From: Diadema setosum
Lineage: Eukaryota; Echinodermata; Echinoidea; Diadematoida; Diadematidae
Assembly (NCBI RefSeq): GCF_964275005.1
Contig: NC_092695.1
Location: 10,493,697-10,557,696, forward strand
Direction: 5' to 3'
DNA: 64,000 bases
The position numbers were made by a program, and so were the translations under genes. Under the pieces are notes generated by a model. That model did not search any database. It had not been told where the DNA came from and worked only from the letters and a program-made list of their open reading frames with translations. Position 1 is the first letter of the stretch, and every line of letters begins with the position of its first letter. Positions 45,250 to 57,200 of this stretch are shown piece by piece.

Positions 45250-45747
45250 AATCCAATTAAATTCCGTTTGCTTTATGTGATGGCACTAGGTGAGGGCTTC
45301 AAAACTTCTACACAGAATTTTGACCATTGACTTCTTTGACCTTTGACCTTGATTTTTTACCTATATTGTACATTGGCTACAAAATGCTACTCCGCCATTT
45401 CTAACCCGATTTCGATTCCGTTTGCTTTATGTGATGGCACTAGGTGAGGGCTTCAAAACTTCTACACAGAATTTTGACCTTTGACTTCTTTGACCTTTGA
45501 CCTTGATTTTTGACCTATATTGTACATTGGCTACAAAATGCTACTCCTTCGCCATTTCTAACCCGATTTCGATTCCGTTTGCTTTTTGTGATGGCACTAG
45601 GTGAGGGCTTCAAAACTTCTACACAGAATTTTGACCTTTGACTTCTTTGACCTTGATTTTTGACCTATATTGTACATTTTGCTACAAAATGCTACTTCTG
45701 GCGGGGACATATATTACGCATTGCGTAATTTCTACTTTTCCTTGTTT
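45250..45747. mobile_element. Truncated copy of GTCCCCGCCG-type element
   Basis: Three tandem ~160-base units with GATTTCGATTCCGTTTGC and TTTGACCTTTGACCTTG, then the shared end GGCGGGGACATATATTACGC. The left GTCCCCGCCG end is missing. Confidence 0.8.
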
Positions 45748-45970
45748 TGTTTTGTTTTTTTGTCCTGGACTGCATGAAATATTTTCCAATGAAATGAGAG
45801 TTCAGAACAACTTTTGAAGTTTAGTGTGGAACACACTGACACTAATTGTGTAGTGGTTCATGCATTGTGCCTTTCTGGATGTAAGTGTATAGCTTTGCTA
45901 GTTAGTCATCCTGTAATTACTCACAATCTCAAACAATTATGTGCATGGTTGTACTTCTGTCAAACTCATT

Positions 45971-46716
45971 GGCCCCAAGTCACGAAGGTGGTACAATTGA
46001 CACCATGGTTTAAACCATGGTTTATGCAAATTTCTTCTGCGTAAATACGATAATGCATGTAATATTCATGTACTGGTACATACTTGGCAAATGTCTAGTT
46101 TGCAAGATTCAATAAACAGTTTTATTCTAACCTAACAGCCTATTTCTTATTCTGGATCTCTTCTTCTGATGTAATTGCTGTATATGTCTGTCCATTGCAA
46201 TGATAATTTATATTCAACATAAAATAATTACAACATCTCTGTCAACTTTGCTGTTCAGAACTACACTTTGTGCGTGACACTTGCATTTGATTTTCTTACT
46301 TGAACTTGATGACAATTTTCAGTGAATGGGAGCTCTGGTCACGTACTACTTTTTAGGTAGGTATGCTTGGCGGGGCCTTCCTCGATAGAATTTAGACTTC
46401 TTGATATTCACTGTTGGCAATTTAAATATCTACTATTCATAGACCTAAAAGAGACAATAACTAACATGCTGGTCTTATATTTTTGTTATGGTAACCTGCG
46501 TCACGCATGCTGGCAGCATATTGCTGTGAGAGGAGAGGGTTAACAAAAATGGATGGTGCGAATTGCGGACAGATTGTGTACGCCAACACATGTCCAGTAG
46601 CAAATGCGCATAGATACTCGCATGTCAAAGATAAGCCTATTTCACGCTAAGTTTAGACCATGGTACAAATTTTTGTACCATGGTCTAAGTTTAAACCACC
46701 TTTGTGAATTCGGGTC
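45971..46716. mobile_element. ACCATGGTTTAAACC TIR element, disrupted
   Basis: GGCCCCAAGTCACGAAGGTG at the left is mirrored by CACCTTTGTGAATTCGGGTC at the right, with inner ACCATGG palindromes on both sides. The middle includes the first copy of the 73-base direct repeat described separately, so this is a composite or captured interval. Confidence 0.6.
46052..46124. repeat. 73-bp direct repeat, copy 1
   Basis: One mismatch to the copy at 46864-46936, offset 812 bases. Contains GATTCAATAAACAG, so it includes an AATAAA signal. It lies inside the element at 45971-46716. Confidence 0.95.
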
Positions 46717-46863
46717 ATTGACATCATAAGTTTTCCAAGCATACATGTAACCAATGTGTGTGTTGTTTGCTATCACTGGTAAAAGATTATGTAGCCAAGC
46801 AACATTTATATTCCAAATCCTGTGCATTCTTTTCTCTGTACCCTTGTGTATCATACTGTAAAT

Positions 46864-46936
46864 AATGAATGTAATATTCATGTACTGGTACATACTTGGC
46901 AAATGTCTAGTTTGCAAGATTCAATAAACAGTTTTA
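46864..46936. repeat. 73-bp direct repeat, copy 2
   Basis: Partner of 46052-46124, outside the TIR element. Both carry CATGTACTGGTACATAC (itself palindromic) and AATAAA. Confidence 0.95.
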
Positions 46937-47039
46937 CGATTCAACTACACGTATTAATGTTCAATATTCTGTTGCGTCTTACATTTAACATGATACCAAT
47001 AAACATAATACAATTGTATTCTCATGTCATACAAGTGTA

Positions 47040-47564
47040 CAGTGCACTCCCGTTATAGCGAACACGGTTATAAGGAAATTTCGTTACAACGAAGTAAATC
47101 TTCTGGTCCCAAAATTATCACCATTAAAGTCTATGGTAAAAAATTCGCTTATAACGAACACGGTTATAGCGAAATTTCCGTTATAACGAAGTCTTTTCCG
47201 AGTGCCACAGACAAAGAAAAACAAAAGAAATATGCTCCGTTATAACGAAATGTGAATTGCTTTCGAAAATACGTAGCGGAACAAGCATTTATAGCATGGG
47301 TGAACGCTCCACACCACTGTGTGTTCGCTCCTTGTGTCACGCAGTTTCTGAGGGGAATTTGCATGTATTATTGTGATACAGTTATCCCATCACATTTCAT
47401 ATAGCTTTCCAGTGTATGATGAGTATTCAGCAAACAGAATATGATATATATACGTGGTTTCCTTGTTTTCATTATATATTGTATTTGTTCGGTTATAACG
47501 AAATTTCGTTATAACGAAAGAAAACTGCCGGTCCCGAGCATTTCGTTATAACGGGAGTGCACTG
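47040..47564. mobile_element. Tigger/pogo-like element, CAGTGCACTCCCGTTATA family (525 bp)
   Basis: TA-flanked. The end CAGTGCACTCCCGTTATAGC is mirrored at the right by CGTTATAACGGGAGTGCACT. ATAACGAAATTTCGTTATAA is palindromic inside. This is the longest member seen; the ~186-bp copies at 57.9, 58.9, 59.1 and 63.3 kb look like internally deleted forms. No transposase remains. Confidence 0.85.
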
Positions 47565-47647
47565 TATATCATCACTACATGGATGCAGGAATGTAGAAAA
47601 ATTGGTGAACTCTCTCAATGAGAACTCTCCAACTAATCACGATATAC

Positions 47648-47832
47648 ACGCGACTCCAGTTAAGCAAAATCCTCAGGACCATGCCGAATTTCCTTTTATT
47701 ATATCAAAATTCATTATAGCCAAACAGTAAAGTACATGTATGTAAAGATGTATACTGAACTAGTAGATGATAATTTTTGCTTCGTTGTAACAAGAATTTT
47801 GTTCTGTGTTCATTGTAACGGGAGTGCACTGT
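47648..47832. mobile_element. Degenerate CAGTGCACTCCCGTTATA MITE
   Basis: The right end is AACGGGAGTGCACTGTA, the left end has decayed to GCGACTCCAGTTAAGC, and the interior TATATCAAAATTCATTATAG is related. Confidence 0.6.
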
Positions 47833-47992
47833 AGTAGTAGAAATGAATGAAAGCATTTTCACACAAATCTATACAGTACTTTCAGAACATAAAGAGCACT
47901 GACCTAGTAAAGCTCCTTTAGAAGACATAAAGAATATCATTCGCTGGGTTAGAGGAGTGTTTACTTATATGAAGATGATGATATGTGATATA

Positions 47993-48213
47993 CTGTATAC
48001 GCCATATATTTCATGAGTCTAAATTTTCGTGATTCGGGAATTCCCGACGATTTCGTGAGTGGTTAAATTCGCGATCGTGGAATCCTGTACTGAATGGAGA
48101 TATGTACATCGGGCTCAGAGTCAATATTTTCATGTGTCTTTAATTTCGCGAATAGCACCTGACTCGCGAAATTCACGAACATAAAAACCCCGCGAAATAT
48201 TCGGCGTATACAG
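47993..48213. mobile_element. TA-flanked MITE, CTGTATACGCC ends
   Basis: CTGTATACGCC at the left and GGCGTATACAG at the right, flanked by TA. GCGAAATTCACGAA-like words recur inside. 221 bp, non-coding. Confidence 0.8.
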
Positions 48214-49890
48214 TACATGTACATGGACATAAACACAGTAAATCTTACGTAAGTCAACTTCACATAAGATGATAAATTGCAGAAGTTGACACAATGAAAA
48301 AGTCATAGATTTCTCTATTCTTTTCTCCTGGCTTCATCTCTTCTATTCCACTTCCCTTGAAACAATAGGAACCACAGAAAAAGTAGAGACTTAAATATGC
48401 AAGGCTTACATTTTGTGTGTGCAAGGTTTACTTTCTGTATCCAGAATAGGGGAAAATCTTGCGGCTCAGTGCTTCAACTACATGTAATTGCATGTGTTCT
48501 GCCGCGACCAGGGGTCGGTCTCATGAAGTCATCACGAAAATGTCTTTACATAAATTTCAGAATAGCCAAAGTCACTCATTTGTAGCCATGAGATACTTTT
48601 TGAAGAAAAGTAGAAACCATTTATGAAGTCTCTCATAAGACTTACATGAAAAATTGGGTTGTGAGATGATCCCTACTCTTCATGGCCAAACTCGGCCTAT
48701 TTGCTGCCAAATCCGGCAAAACTGTTTCCCCCATAATTTCAAGGCGAAATTTGATCACTACGATAAATACAACTAGGTATACCCCTATGTTAGGTGTTAT
48801 AATTTGATTAAATGTATACAATGTATTTCATGTCATGTGAAATCATTTTTATGGCTCACTTCAATATTGCACATTTCAGACTTAGTAAAATTTTAGTCAC
48901 AGTATGTGGCACAGTATTACAGTATTTGAAGCCCTTAATCATACCTGCTAATTTCATGTAATTTTCATGGATTACAATCTTCAAAATATTCTATTGAATT
49001 ATTTCATATTTAGTCTTTTTCTTCTGTACCTAGTCACAGGGTTATGGTAGATGTGGTAATTGGAGGAATTTATCATACCAGCTATTTTCACATACTAATT
49101 GTCATTTTTTTATTGTGATATTTTATGATTTATGTTACAATTTTATTTTTCATGTCTTTCTTTACTTTTTGGGCCATCACATTTCACTTGTCAGCCACCA
49201 AAAAAAAAAAAAAGAAAAAAAAAGAAAAGAAAAAAAAAAGTGATAGTGTCGAGCCTCGATCGATATAACATACACATGTAATGTCTATAGGCATTTGGAG
49301 TTTACATTCATATATATAAATGTTTGTAGGTGAATGGATGTGATTATAAAAGTGCCAATCAACATTTCACAAAGCAATTCAAGCCAACCAAACAGAATTA
49401 TCTCCAAGGAAAATCCCCCAAAGCATTGTCCTCTTTGACAACCAAATACTGAGTATTATTTTTGCAGTTGGATGACAGATATATGACAACTTACATAGGC
49501 TACAATGTACCGACATCATTCTCATTTACTTCATGAAGTCGTATACAGTAGTTACATCATGACAAAATGATCATTCCTATCAACATAACCAAGATATAGA
49601 TACAGTGTGTTATTATATTACAGTACTAAAAGTGCATGATACGCACAGACCACATTTTCTTCGTTTTATGCGTTTTGTGTGTGTGTGTGTGTGTCACTGT
49701 GTGTGTGTGTGTGTGCGTGTGTACTGTTCGCCACTGAAATATATGTTGTCTTATACAATTTACTTTAGTGAAGTAGATTTAAAAAAAAAAAAAAACCCAC
49801 AAAAGTAAACAATCCCCTCCCGTAAAAAAAAAACAAAAAAACAAACAAAGCTAACAAAACAAAGCAAAACAAAAAGCGCACACACTCAAA
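48214..49890. other. Intergenic region upstream of ZMAT2
   Basis: A-rich tracts at 49200-49240 and 49780-49870 and a GT-rich microsatellite at about 49675-49722. No exon recognised. Confidence 0.5.
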
Positions 49891-49894
49891 ATAC

Positions 49895-50077
49895 TTGTCC
49901 AGCGCGCCCGGGCGCGGGCCCAGGGCAATGTGCGAAATTCACTATTCATTATTTTTTTATTTTTTATTTTTTATGCACGCAGGCAGGCTTGAGTAGAGGC
50001 TAAACATTTGATTCATTCGGATGCATTTGGAGAAGCTGGAAGATAAACTGTGACTGTCAAAAATATCGGGAATAGTC
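49895..50077 (+). promoter_or_regulatory. ZMAT2: ZMAT2 promoter / 5' UTR
   Basis: GCGCGCCCGGGCGCGGGCCC (about 49902-49921) is a strong GC block in AT-rich surroundings, 150 bases upstream of the start codon. No TATA box at the expected distance. This is typical of a housekeeping promoter. Confidence 0.5.
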
Positions 50078-50116
50078 ATGGCTATGAATTATCCAGGGAC
50101 AAGTCGATCGGCTAGT
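50078..50116 (+). CDS. ZMAT2: ZMAT2 exon 1
   Basis: Codes [13 protein letters not shown]. Donor AGT|GTGAGT, phase 0. The N terminus is not conserved, so the assignment rests on position, phase and donor quality. Confidence 0.8.
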
Positions 50117-53100
50117 GTGAGTATTTTGATAGAGATAACACCAGAAGCTCTTCGATGTTGTTTACTGAATGTTTACATAACGATAGTCGATAGTCGAAAC
50201 ATATTTTCAGGTGAACTGAGCTAACGCAAGACCAAAGATCAGTCCCATGCATATTGATTTTTGTTGTGTCTATGTAGAACGTCCCATCGCATCGTACGGC
50301 CATGCGCTTTGGCAGGGTGGCTCACATTAGATAAGTGTCGTTTATAGCCCGACCAGTCGCCGTGCGAATAGCGACTGGGCTGTGTCGTTAGTGATGGGTG
50401 ATGAGTGCTGAGTGCACTAAAGCCGTAAAGGCAAACAAAACATAACAAAGTGAGACAATGCAGCACAAAAACTCGATGCTCATACATCAGTGATAAATTA
50501 CTAATTAAAGGAACTGATGGGCAGCTAAAAGTTAGAAGAAAAAAAAAATCAGCTCAGATGATGGATTGTGTAAGAGTAATAGAAACAATGTATTTTTCCA
50601 GAGGCCCGAGGATCACAGAAGAAAGTGGGACAGAGATGAATATGAAAAGTTGGCAAAGGAGCGGCTGGACAAGGAGTTGGAGGCACAGGAGGAGAAAGGT
50701 GAGAGTAAATAATGACAGTTTACTGTACAATCTGTCACCTTATGTGGCTGTGGCTTGATATATAAAAAAAAAAAAAATGTTTTCCCCAGGCAACTACAAA
50801 GAATATTCCTGACTTGTTCCACTTTTTTTTTCCTGACTTCAAGCCAAGCAGTAGAGCAGGAAAAAAAAAAAAGAAAGAAAGAAAACAGAAAGAAAGAAAC
50901 ATGAAGTAAAGTGGAATAAAAGGTTAGTAGCAAAGGATTAATTCACTCTAATTCTGAAAGTACCATCTGAAATAAAGCACTGGTAGCGATACATAAAATG
51001 ATTTCAAGGCAAATATGAGTTTTGAAAGAGATCACTGTTCACTCAGCCAGCTCCAGTGCTATTATATTTGGGAAATTTTCCAGAAAAAAAGAAGAAGCAC
51101 TTGATGTTTTTCATGCATGTTGTATTCAAAAGTTCTGTGGTGTGCATTTTCACTGAAAATTATCCTGTGGCTATTGCAGGTCATTATATTCTGCCCATAT
51201 AGACCTTATGCATTGACGTCATCACTCGCTTGACAACCTCTCGCGACGCCATCTTAGAGGGCAAGCGAAGTCCTTGACATCGCAGAGGCGTGCAGCTAGT
51301 TATGTGCTTTTCCTATGCGCGCTAGCGGCGATCGCCTCACTCGCCGCCAGTCCCCAGGCTAGTGGCAGGTTTTTTTTTACCATCAAACAAGTTTGACATG
51401 ACATGACACATTATGCAGCAATATTTGGGTAATTTTCTCACATTGCGCAATCGAAATACTCACAGCAACTACAGAATTCCTAGGTTATATCGCAGAAATT
51501 TGTATCCATAGCGCAACATCGCCGTTCGCTGAATGTATGTCGCCATTTTGAATTTCATTAGCCAATCACATGCGAGGTACGTGTTTTAGTAAAAAACACG
51601 TAGAAATCTACCTCGCATGTGATTGGCTAACGGATTCGTAGGTTGATGAGCTGTTACGACCGCTGGTAGTTGCATCTTTTTTCATGAAAATTGTGCCAAA
51701 ATGTTGGATATGTCATTAACCTGGTGAGTGCAATGCATACATCAAATGTCGATTTTGCTATACAAGCTTGAATTTCCCGATCTAGGGCTGTACATTACAT
51801 GCAATAGAAAAGACAGTAAAAGAAACACCGATGTTGTGTGTAAATGCCCATTGCCTTGCGTGTAAAAGCACGCTCTAGCAACGCATCGCTTGCCCTCTGA
51901 GGGAGGGCGCCCTTCAGTTAGTAAGACCGTGTGACGTCATATGCATAAGGTCTATTACAGTCATTGGGACCACTCATAAGACAGATAAAGTTAATATCAT
52001 TGACTTCTTTAGCGCTATTGTACCATGTACCAGAACTGAAAGGCAAACATGCATGTCACATAAATATTATGACACATCCTGAATATCAAATGTTTACGAA
52101 AGCTCCTTCACATTTCTTCAGCCTCTTCTGTCATTGTCCACCTTGTATATTTGTGCATTCCTTTATCAGAGAGGAGGAGAAAAGAGCCACCAGTCAAGAG
52201 GGAGCTCCTCAAGCAGCGTGACTACAAGGTTGACCTCGACTCCAAACTCGGAAAGTCCCAGGTCATCACCAAGACCACCCCCTCCTCACAGATGGGCGGA
52301 TACTACTGCGATGTGTGTGACTGTGTTGTGAAGGATTCCATCAACTTTCTAGACCACATCAATGGCAAGAAACGTGAGTGATGCGTGTGAACAGGGTAGA
52401 ATCAGGGGGGGGGGGGGGGGACGCTTGTAAAAGTTTAATCTTTCTGTACGTGGAGAGGAACCAAGTTTAATGAGACTGAATTAAGTCTTAAACATGGAGC
52501 ATGAGAAGGCTGCACAAGTAAATGTACTAGAAAGCTATGTTACCTTGAAGAGCTAGTACAATTTCATGCTTCATAACTGCAGTGTGATTTTTTTTTATTT
52601 TTTTTTTATGAAAACTTCCAGTGCATGCAGGTAGTTGTATGCCTTGTTCTTTATTGAAATGCCCTACTTACCTTGTAGAGTACCAAAGTGTGGTGTCATA
52701 GCAATTCATTGAAAGTGGTTCTAAACAACCTCATCTGGCCTGAGCGTTTTTGCATGCGCCTGGTACCAACCCAAGCTATAAAAAAGACTGTGACATCATT
52801 ACTTTGGTACTCTATATTCTTGTCTTGTTGAAAAAAAAAAGTCTGCATGTTGAAATGACAGTTTTGACAGCAGAAACCTGTGGAAGCAATTATCATCTCC
52901 CTGTTTTTTTTTTTTTTTTTTTTTTTTTTTGTTACAGATCAGAGGAACTTAGGAATGTCCATGAAGGTAGAGAGATCATCTCTGGACCAAGTGAAGAAGA
53001 GGTTTGAGATGAACAAGAAGAAAGCGGAGGAGAAGAAAAAAGAGTATGACTTTGAATCTCGGATGCAGGAGCTGAAGGAGGAGGTATGCCTGCAGCTTGT

Positions 53101-54281
53101 GGTTGTTGTATTTTGTCATGCAGGAAGTAAACCACATTCATAATGCCTTCAGATATGCAGTGCACTCCTGTTAACAACGAACATGGTTATAACAAAATTC
53201 TTGTTATTATTAGGTAAAAATTGAGGTCCAAAATTATTATCTATATATCTTTTGTTGGGCTATGATTTAGCATTTAAATTACAATATGATAAACGAAAAT
53301 TGACAGTCCTAAGGACTTCATCATAATGGAAGTCGTCTGTAATGCAAATTTCTGTACCTTCAGCTGTCTGTGACATCCCCAAAACACTTTGCAAGTGTGA
53401 AACGTGAAGATGATGGACATTCATTCAGATATCACTGCATGAAATTGTGCAATATTTAAGTTTTGCCACACTTTTCTGGCACATTTCTTCTGACGTAGGA
53501 AAAAGTGAGAAACTTGGGTTGTACATGTACAATTGTATTGTGACACACGATTCAAGCTGCTTTAAAGTCCGAATGCAGCTAATATCTGATTCCATTCCTG
53601 CATGTTACCTTAACAGGAAGAGAAGCAGAAGGCGTACCGGAGAGAGAAGAGGAAAGAGCGGAAGAGGAGAGCCGATGATGATGGAGGGTACGAGGGTATG
53701 GATCCAGACATGGCAGCAATGATGGGCTTTGCAGGCTTTGGCAGCAGCAAGAAAAAATGTAAGTTTTGAGAGATTATGTCTAAACCCCTATCCCCAGGTT
53801 CTATTCGCCAATTGGCACACTGGCTGGCATGTTTGGCTCACCAGTCAACGCAGATATTGAGATTAGACTGTCAAGAAATAAGGGTTTTGTTATCAACCTC
53901 ATCCTTATTGTATCTCATTGACTCTTTGTTGGGGATTGTCTTGTCATGAAACCAGAGTGAATGTCTGATATATCCCGTGATGTGGCTCTGCTGAAATTAA
54001 ATACAACCATAATTTCATAAAAGATGTCAAGAGTACACATAAAATGTGCAATCTTCTTGTACTATGTACACAAGAAAAATTCACCTCTTGCAGAATGCAA
54101 AGTGTTTTTAAAACACTGAAGATATAGTGCTAAGCTTTATTGGAGTGAGCGGCCTCAGTTTTTCCCCTTAATAAGTAATTCGAATAATGTCTGTAACAAA
54201 AAATTCTCAAGCAAAATAAAGTATTTCAAAACAATAGAAGAGTCATTGTTGCTTTCTCTCTCCATTCACCACACAGATTGA
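50078..54281 (+). CDS. ZMAT2: ZMAT2 (SNU23 orthologue), U1-type zinc finger splicing protein, whole gene, 6 exons
   Basis: ZMAT2 is the animal counterpart of yeast Snu23, a component of the U4/U6.U5 tri-snRNP and pre-catalytic spliceosome. Six exons join in phase into about 210 residues (human 199). Key parts: [17 protein letters not shown] near residue 20; [40 protein letters not shown], then DHINGKKH, a C-x2-C-x12-H-x5-H finger (C92, C95, H108, H114); [20 protein letters not shown], a Lys/Glu-rich helical tail and the conserved [13 protein letters not shown] terminus (human GFSGFGSTKKSY). The last zinc ligand, His114, is split by intron 3. The start at 50078 is chosen because it gives the usual short N terminus before RRKWD; Met3 is also possible. 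Confidence 0.95.
50602..50698 (+). CDS. ZMAT2: ZMAT2 exon 2
   Basis: Codes [20 protein letters not shown], then [24 protein letters not shown] is the family signature. Acceptor TTTTTCCAG, donor AAAG|GTGAGA, phase 1 out. Confidence 0.95.
51201..51954. mobile_element. AGACCTTATGCAT TIR element with internal perfect hairpin
   Basis: AGACCTTATGCATTGACGTC and GACGTCATATGCATAAGGTC are inverted ends. The element is GC-richer than the intron and includes CACTCGCTTGACA- and GCATCGCTTGCCC-type sub-terminal words. Near the centre, arms at 51558-51579 and 51609-51630 pair perfectly over 22 bases. No protein recognised. Confidence 0.75.
51558..51630. repeat. Perfect 22-bp inverted repeat, 73-nt hairpin
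   Basis: TTAGCCAATCACATGCGAGG plus TA at the left is exactly mirrored at the right. The loop contains a further palindrome, CGTGTTTT...AAAACACG. It may be a small foldback element nested in the larger one. Confidence 0.9.
52170..52373 (+). CDS. ZMAT2: ZMAT2 exon 3 (zinc finger)
   Basis: Codes [20 protein letters not shown] and on through [26 protein letters not shown]. Carries three of the four zinc ligands. Donor AAAC|GTGAGT, phase 1 out. Confidence 0.97.
52938..53083 (+). CDS. ZMAT2: ZMAT2 exon 4
   Basis: Begins by completing His114, then [20 protein letters not shown] and the Lys/Glu-rich [19 protein letters not shown]. The acceptor is preceded by an extreme T tract of about 27 bases (52904-52930). 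Donor GAG|GTATGC, phase 0. Confidence 0.97.
53160..53341. mobile_element. Degenerate CAGTGCACTCCCGTTATA MITE in ZMAT2 intron 4
   Basis: Begins CAGTGCACTCCTGTTAACAA; the interior ATGGTTATAACAAAATTC and the decayed right end CATCATAATGGAAGTC match the family. Confidence 0.65.
53617..53758 (+). CDS. ZMAT2: ZMAT2 exon 5
   Basis: Codes [38 protein letters not shown] and AGFGSSKKK plus one base. Donor AAAT|GTAAGT. If the donor is not used the frame adds CKF and stops. Confidence 0.95.
54277..54281 (+). CDS. ZMAT2: ZMAT2 exon 6 coding end (5 nt)
   Basis: After TTCACCACACAG, AT completes a Tyr codon and TGA follows. This restores the KK-Y terminus of vertebrate ZMAT2, which strongly supports the splice. 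Confidence 0.85.
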
Positions 54282-57200
54282 ATCACTCAGACGCTTTCCA
54301 CTCCAGTCTGAATCGGTTCTCGCCCGAGGGTGTGCTGTCCGCTCTCGGCACTAGATAACCTCCCCATTTCCAGATGAGCATTTCTCAGCACGCAGCAGAT
54401 AACCATGCTGTCAGAACCTTGGACTACATGATGTTTTCGGTGAATGTTAGAAGTTGATTGTGTGCTTTGAGCTCCTACCTTTCCTTGCATCAGATGGAAT
54501 GACTGCTGCAGTGATGTATGTTAACACAGTACAAGACAGCTCAGGTCTGATGAATAGGTTATCATTTGAAGATTGGATACAAGCAAAATACAATTGTAAG
54601 GCTTAAATACTTAGGATGTAGGACAGAGAGTGTCATTGTAGGCACATGCATTAGAGCATTGTCTTCTGGCTTATATACGATTTCCTGGATGCCAGTGGGG
54701 GGCTTTTTGTTGGTGTGCGTCTGTTGAAGTAAAAAACCCATGCCTGTATTTATTGGTCATAAAGCCCTGCCCTACAGGGTACTTTATGTCTTGTATAACA
54801 AGATATTTTTCATGATTTATGCAGAATTCTTGTGAGCCACTGGTTCTGTACTGGAAATGTTACGTCCGCAGACAGCTATCTTGCATTATGCTTTCAAAAG
54901 AAATTTTCAGCGTTTTGTATTGCAGTATTGCAGTAAAGTCATTCTGGCTGTGAAAATGGCATATCAGATTATTTATTGAATTAATATCTCTATGAACATT
55001 ACACTATTCTTCCCATTATTCCAGTTGTATACTGATGAAACTTGACAAATGTTATCATATATACATTGTGAGGTGCTGATATGGTAGATCTGTGTGACAT
55101 GTATTTTTGTCAGCTGTCTCTGATATACGGTATGTAGTTCTGGGAAACCAACAAAAATTGGAGAATTAATTTCTTGATGGCCCCCAAAACGCTAACGTTT
55201 ATATACGCATGTGTAAAAGCAAGATTTTGGTGAAAAATAAGTGAAAGCGACCAAGTTCTGGCAATCTAATGTATGACATGGCCTATGGTTCCTAACCATC
55301 AATGAAGAAAACCTGCCTCCCAATGTGTTTACCCACATGTGCATCTCAGTGTAAGATACTTCTATCCCTTTGCCTATATCGTATGTCCCCAAAAAACTTA
55401 CGAGACCCTCTGCAACAATAACTTTAAAGATAGTGAATCAATTCAAATACAACTTCAAGGTATGAAACAATAACTGTTACCCACATCATACAGAAAACCC
55501 CATCTGATTTGCTTCAGTGGTCAAAGAGAAATGAGAATATTTGTAGAGCATGTGAGGAATCTCTTCCCTCCAAGTTCTGTCACGCACTTCCAAAAGCATC
55601 CAAGTGCTAAACTTGGAAGAAACAGACCCATGACGTGCTTTACAACAATCCACATTTCTCTTTGACCACTTGACCAAATTGAACGGGGTTTTCTGCAAAA
55701 TATAGGTATTTTTAAACCCTTTTTCAGACAGTTTAGTCAGATTGAGCGTTATCAATGCGGAAATCTGATTGTGATTTTGTTGGGACATACTTTCCAAGCC
55801 TAGTAGGGTGTGTAAGATGTTTGTGGGAAGCTCAAATTCTTGTAAGGAATGGGGTTTTAAATCTTTGTGTGCCATGTTTGAACGTCTGACTCAGTCAATG
55901 GCTTGCCAACTTTGCATATTTTACCCAAACACAAAACTGTGTGCAAACCCAATGCTGTAAAAGTGGAGATTTTTCTGGTGTGAAATTTCTGTGCATTTTG
56001 TGCAGCATGAAACTAGAGTATAGATAAAAGAAAGCACATTTTTGTGCTTGTTCAATGTTATACTGTTTTATATTTTGATTCCACAGAATTAAGAACGTAT
56101 GCAGAAATCATTTTACCTGGCTGAACCTGAAAAATGATAAGTGCAAAAATTTCCACTTATGCAGCCTGTCATAGTACATTGAAAGCATCATAGCCATAGT
56201 TTTGTCATAGCATTACATCGAAGCAAAGCTTGCAGTTTTCTGTGCAACTTTATCCTGTACTACATTATTATCACAAATTCTTCAGTAAAAAAGTACATGG
56301 CTTTGAATAAATAGTGCTTGTGAGTTGTGGTCTCAGAATAATGTAGCACACTAAGAGTAAAGGACATTTAATGGTTGGCTACATTTTTGTAGCTTTGCTC
56401 ATGATCCAACGATGCGAGAAAACATTTCATTCTGTGCATCAATACTGAAAACAGCCCTCATGCAAATCAGTTTTCTTGGAGGGGGAGGGGATGGGGGCTA
56501 GAAATTCTGAAATCAAATGCTACTAAGTGCAATGTGAATTGATGATTCATGAGGCAAATATGTCACAAGTGCTTTATTCATGGCTGTTGGGTTTGTAAAG
56601 TTGGCTGAAAACTGAGTTTCTTTCATAGGGGAATTGGAAGATGCACAAGGGAAAATTGCTAAAAATCTTTTCACATTCCTCACTGCCACTGGTAGTTTAA
56701 CTTGAATCTGCCAAATTCACTCTAATGCACAGTCCTGTCCTAGTAGGGTTGTATTTGTTCAAATTCAAAGGGGGCTTTAAAGGGGTGTGAAATTCAAATT
56801 TTCGTTTTACTATCTGAAATTATACGTATTGACCCTATGTTGATGATCTCTTCTGCGAATGGCTAACACTCGTCTGCAAATATATCCCATTAGTCAATCT
56901 TATGAATATGTCACAGAATTTATTATCGCTTGAAACCAATGTCATTGTATACGAGAGTGCAGAGGTGCTCATTATGTGTAAAATGTGTGTGCAAAAATTA
57001 TGAAATGCTCTTAAGTGTTATCCCCTCAAAGTTATGATTATTCACAGAATTTATACCGAGCTAGTCCACAAGTGTAACTTTCAAATGTAAGTCCGTTTGT
57101 GATTAGTGCCATTATCTTAGAGAAGATCTCATGTTGACAAATGCGTGTTGAGCAGCAAGCAGAGGTATGCACTTTGGTGCAGACATTTACTATGGATAGC

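Larger units (their letters stand above)
50699..52169 (+). other. ZMAT2: ZMAT2 intron 2
   Basis: Starts GTGAGA and ends CTTTATCAG. Half of it is the TIR element at 51201-51954; the rest has A-rich runs (50762-50900). Confidence 0.85.

Noticed and set aside
55486-55875. 129-residue minus-strand open frame
   Set aside because: It spans an inverted repeat in the ZMAT2 3' flank and has no recognisable similarity or gene signals.
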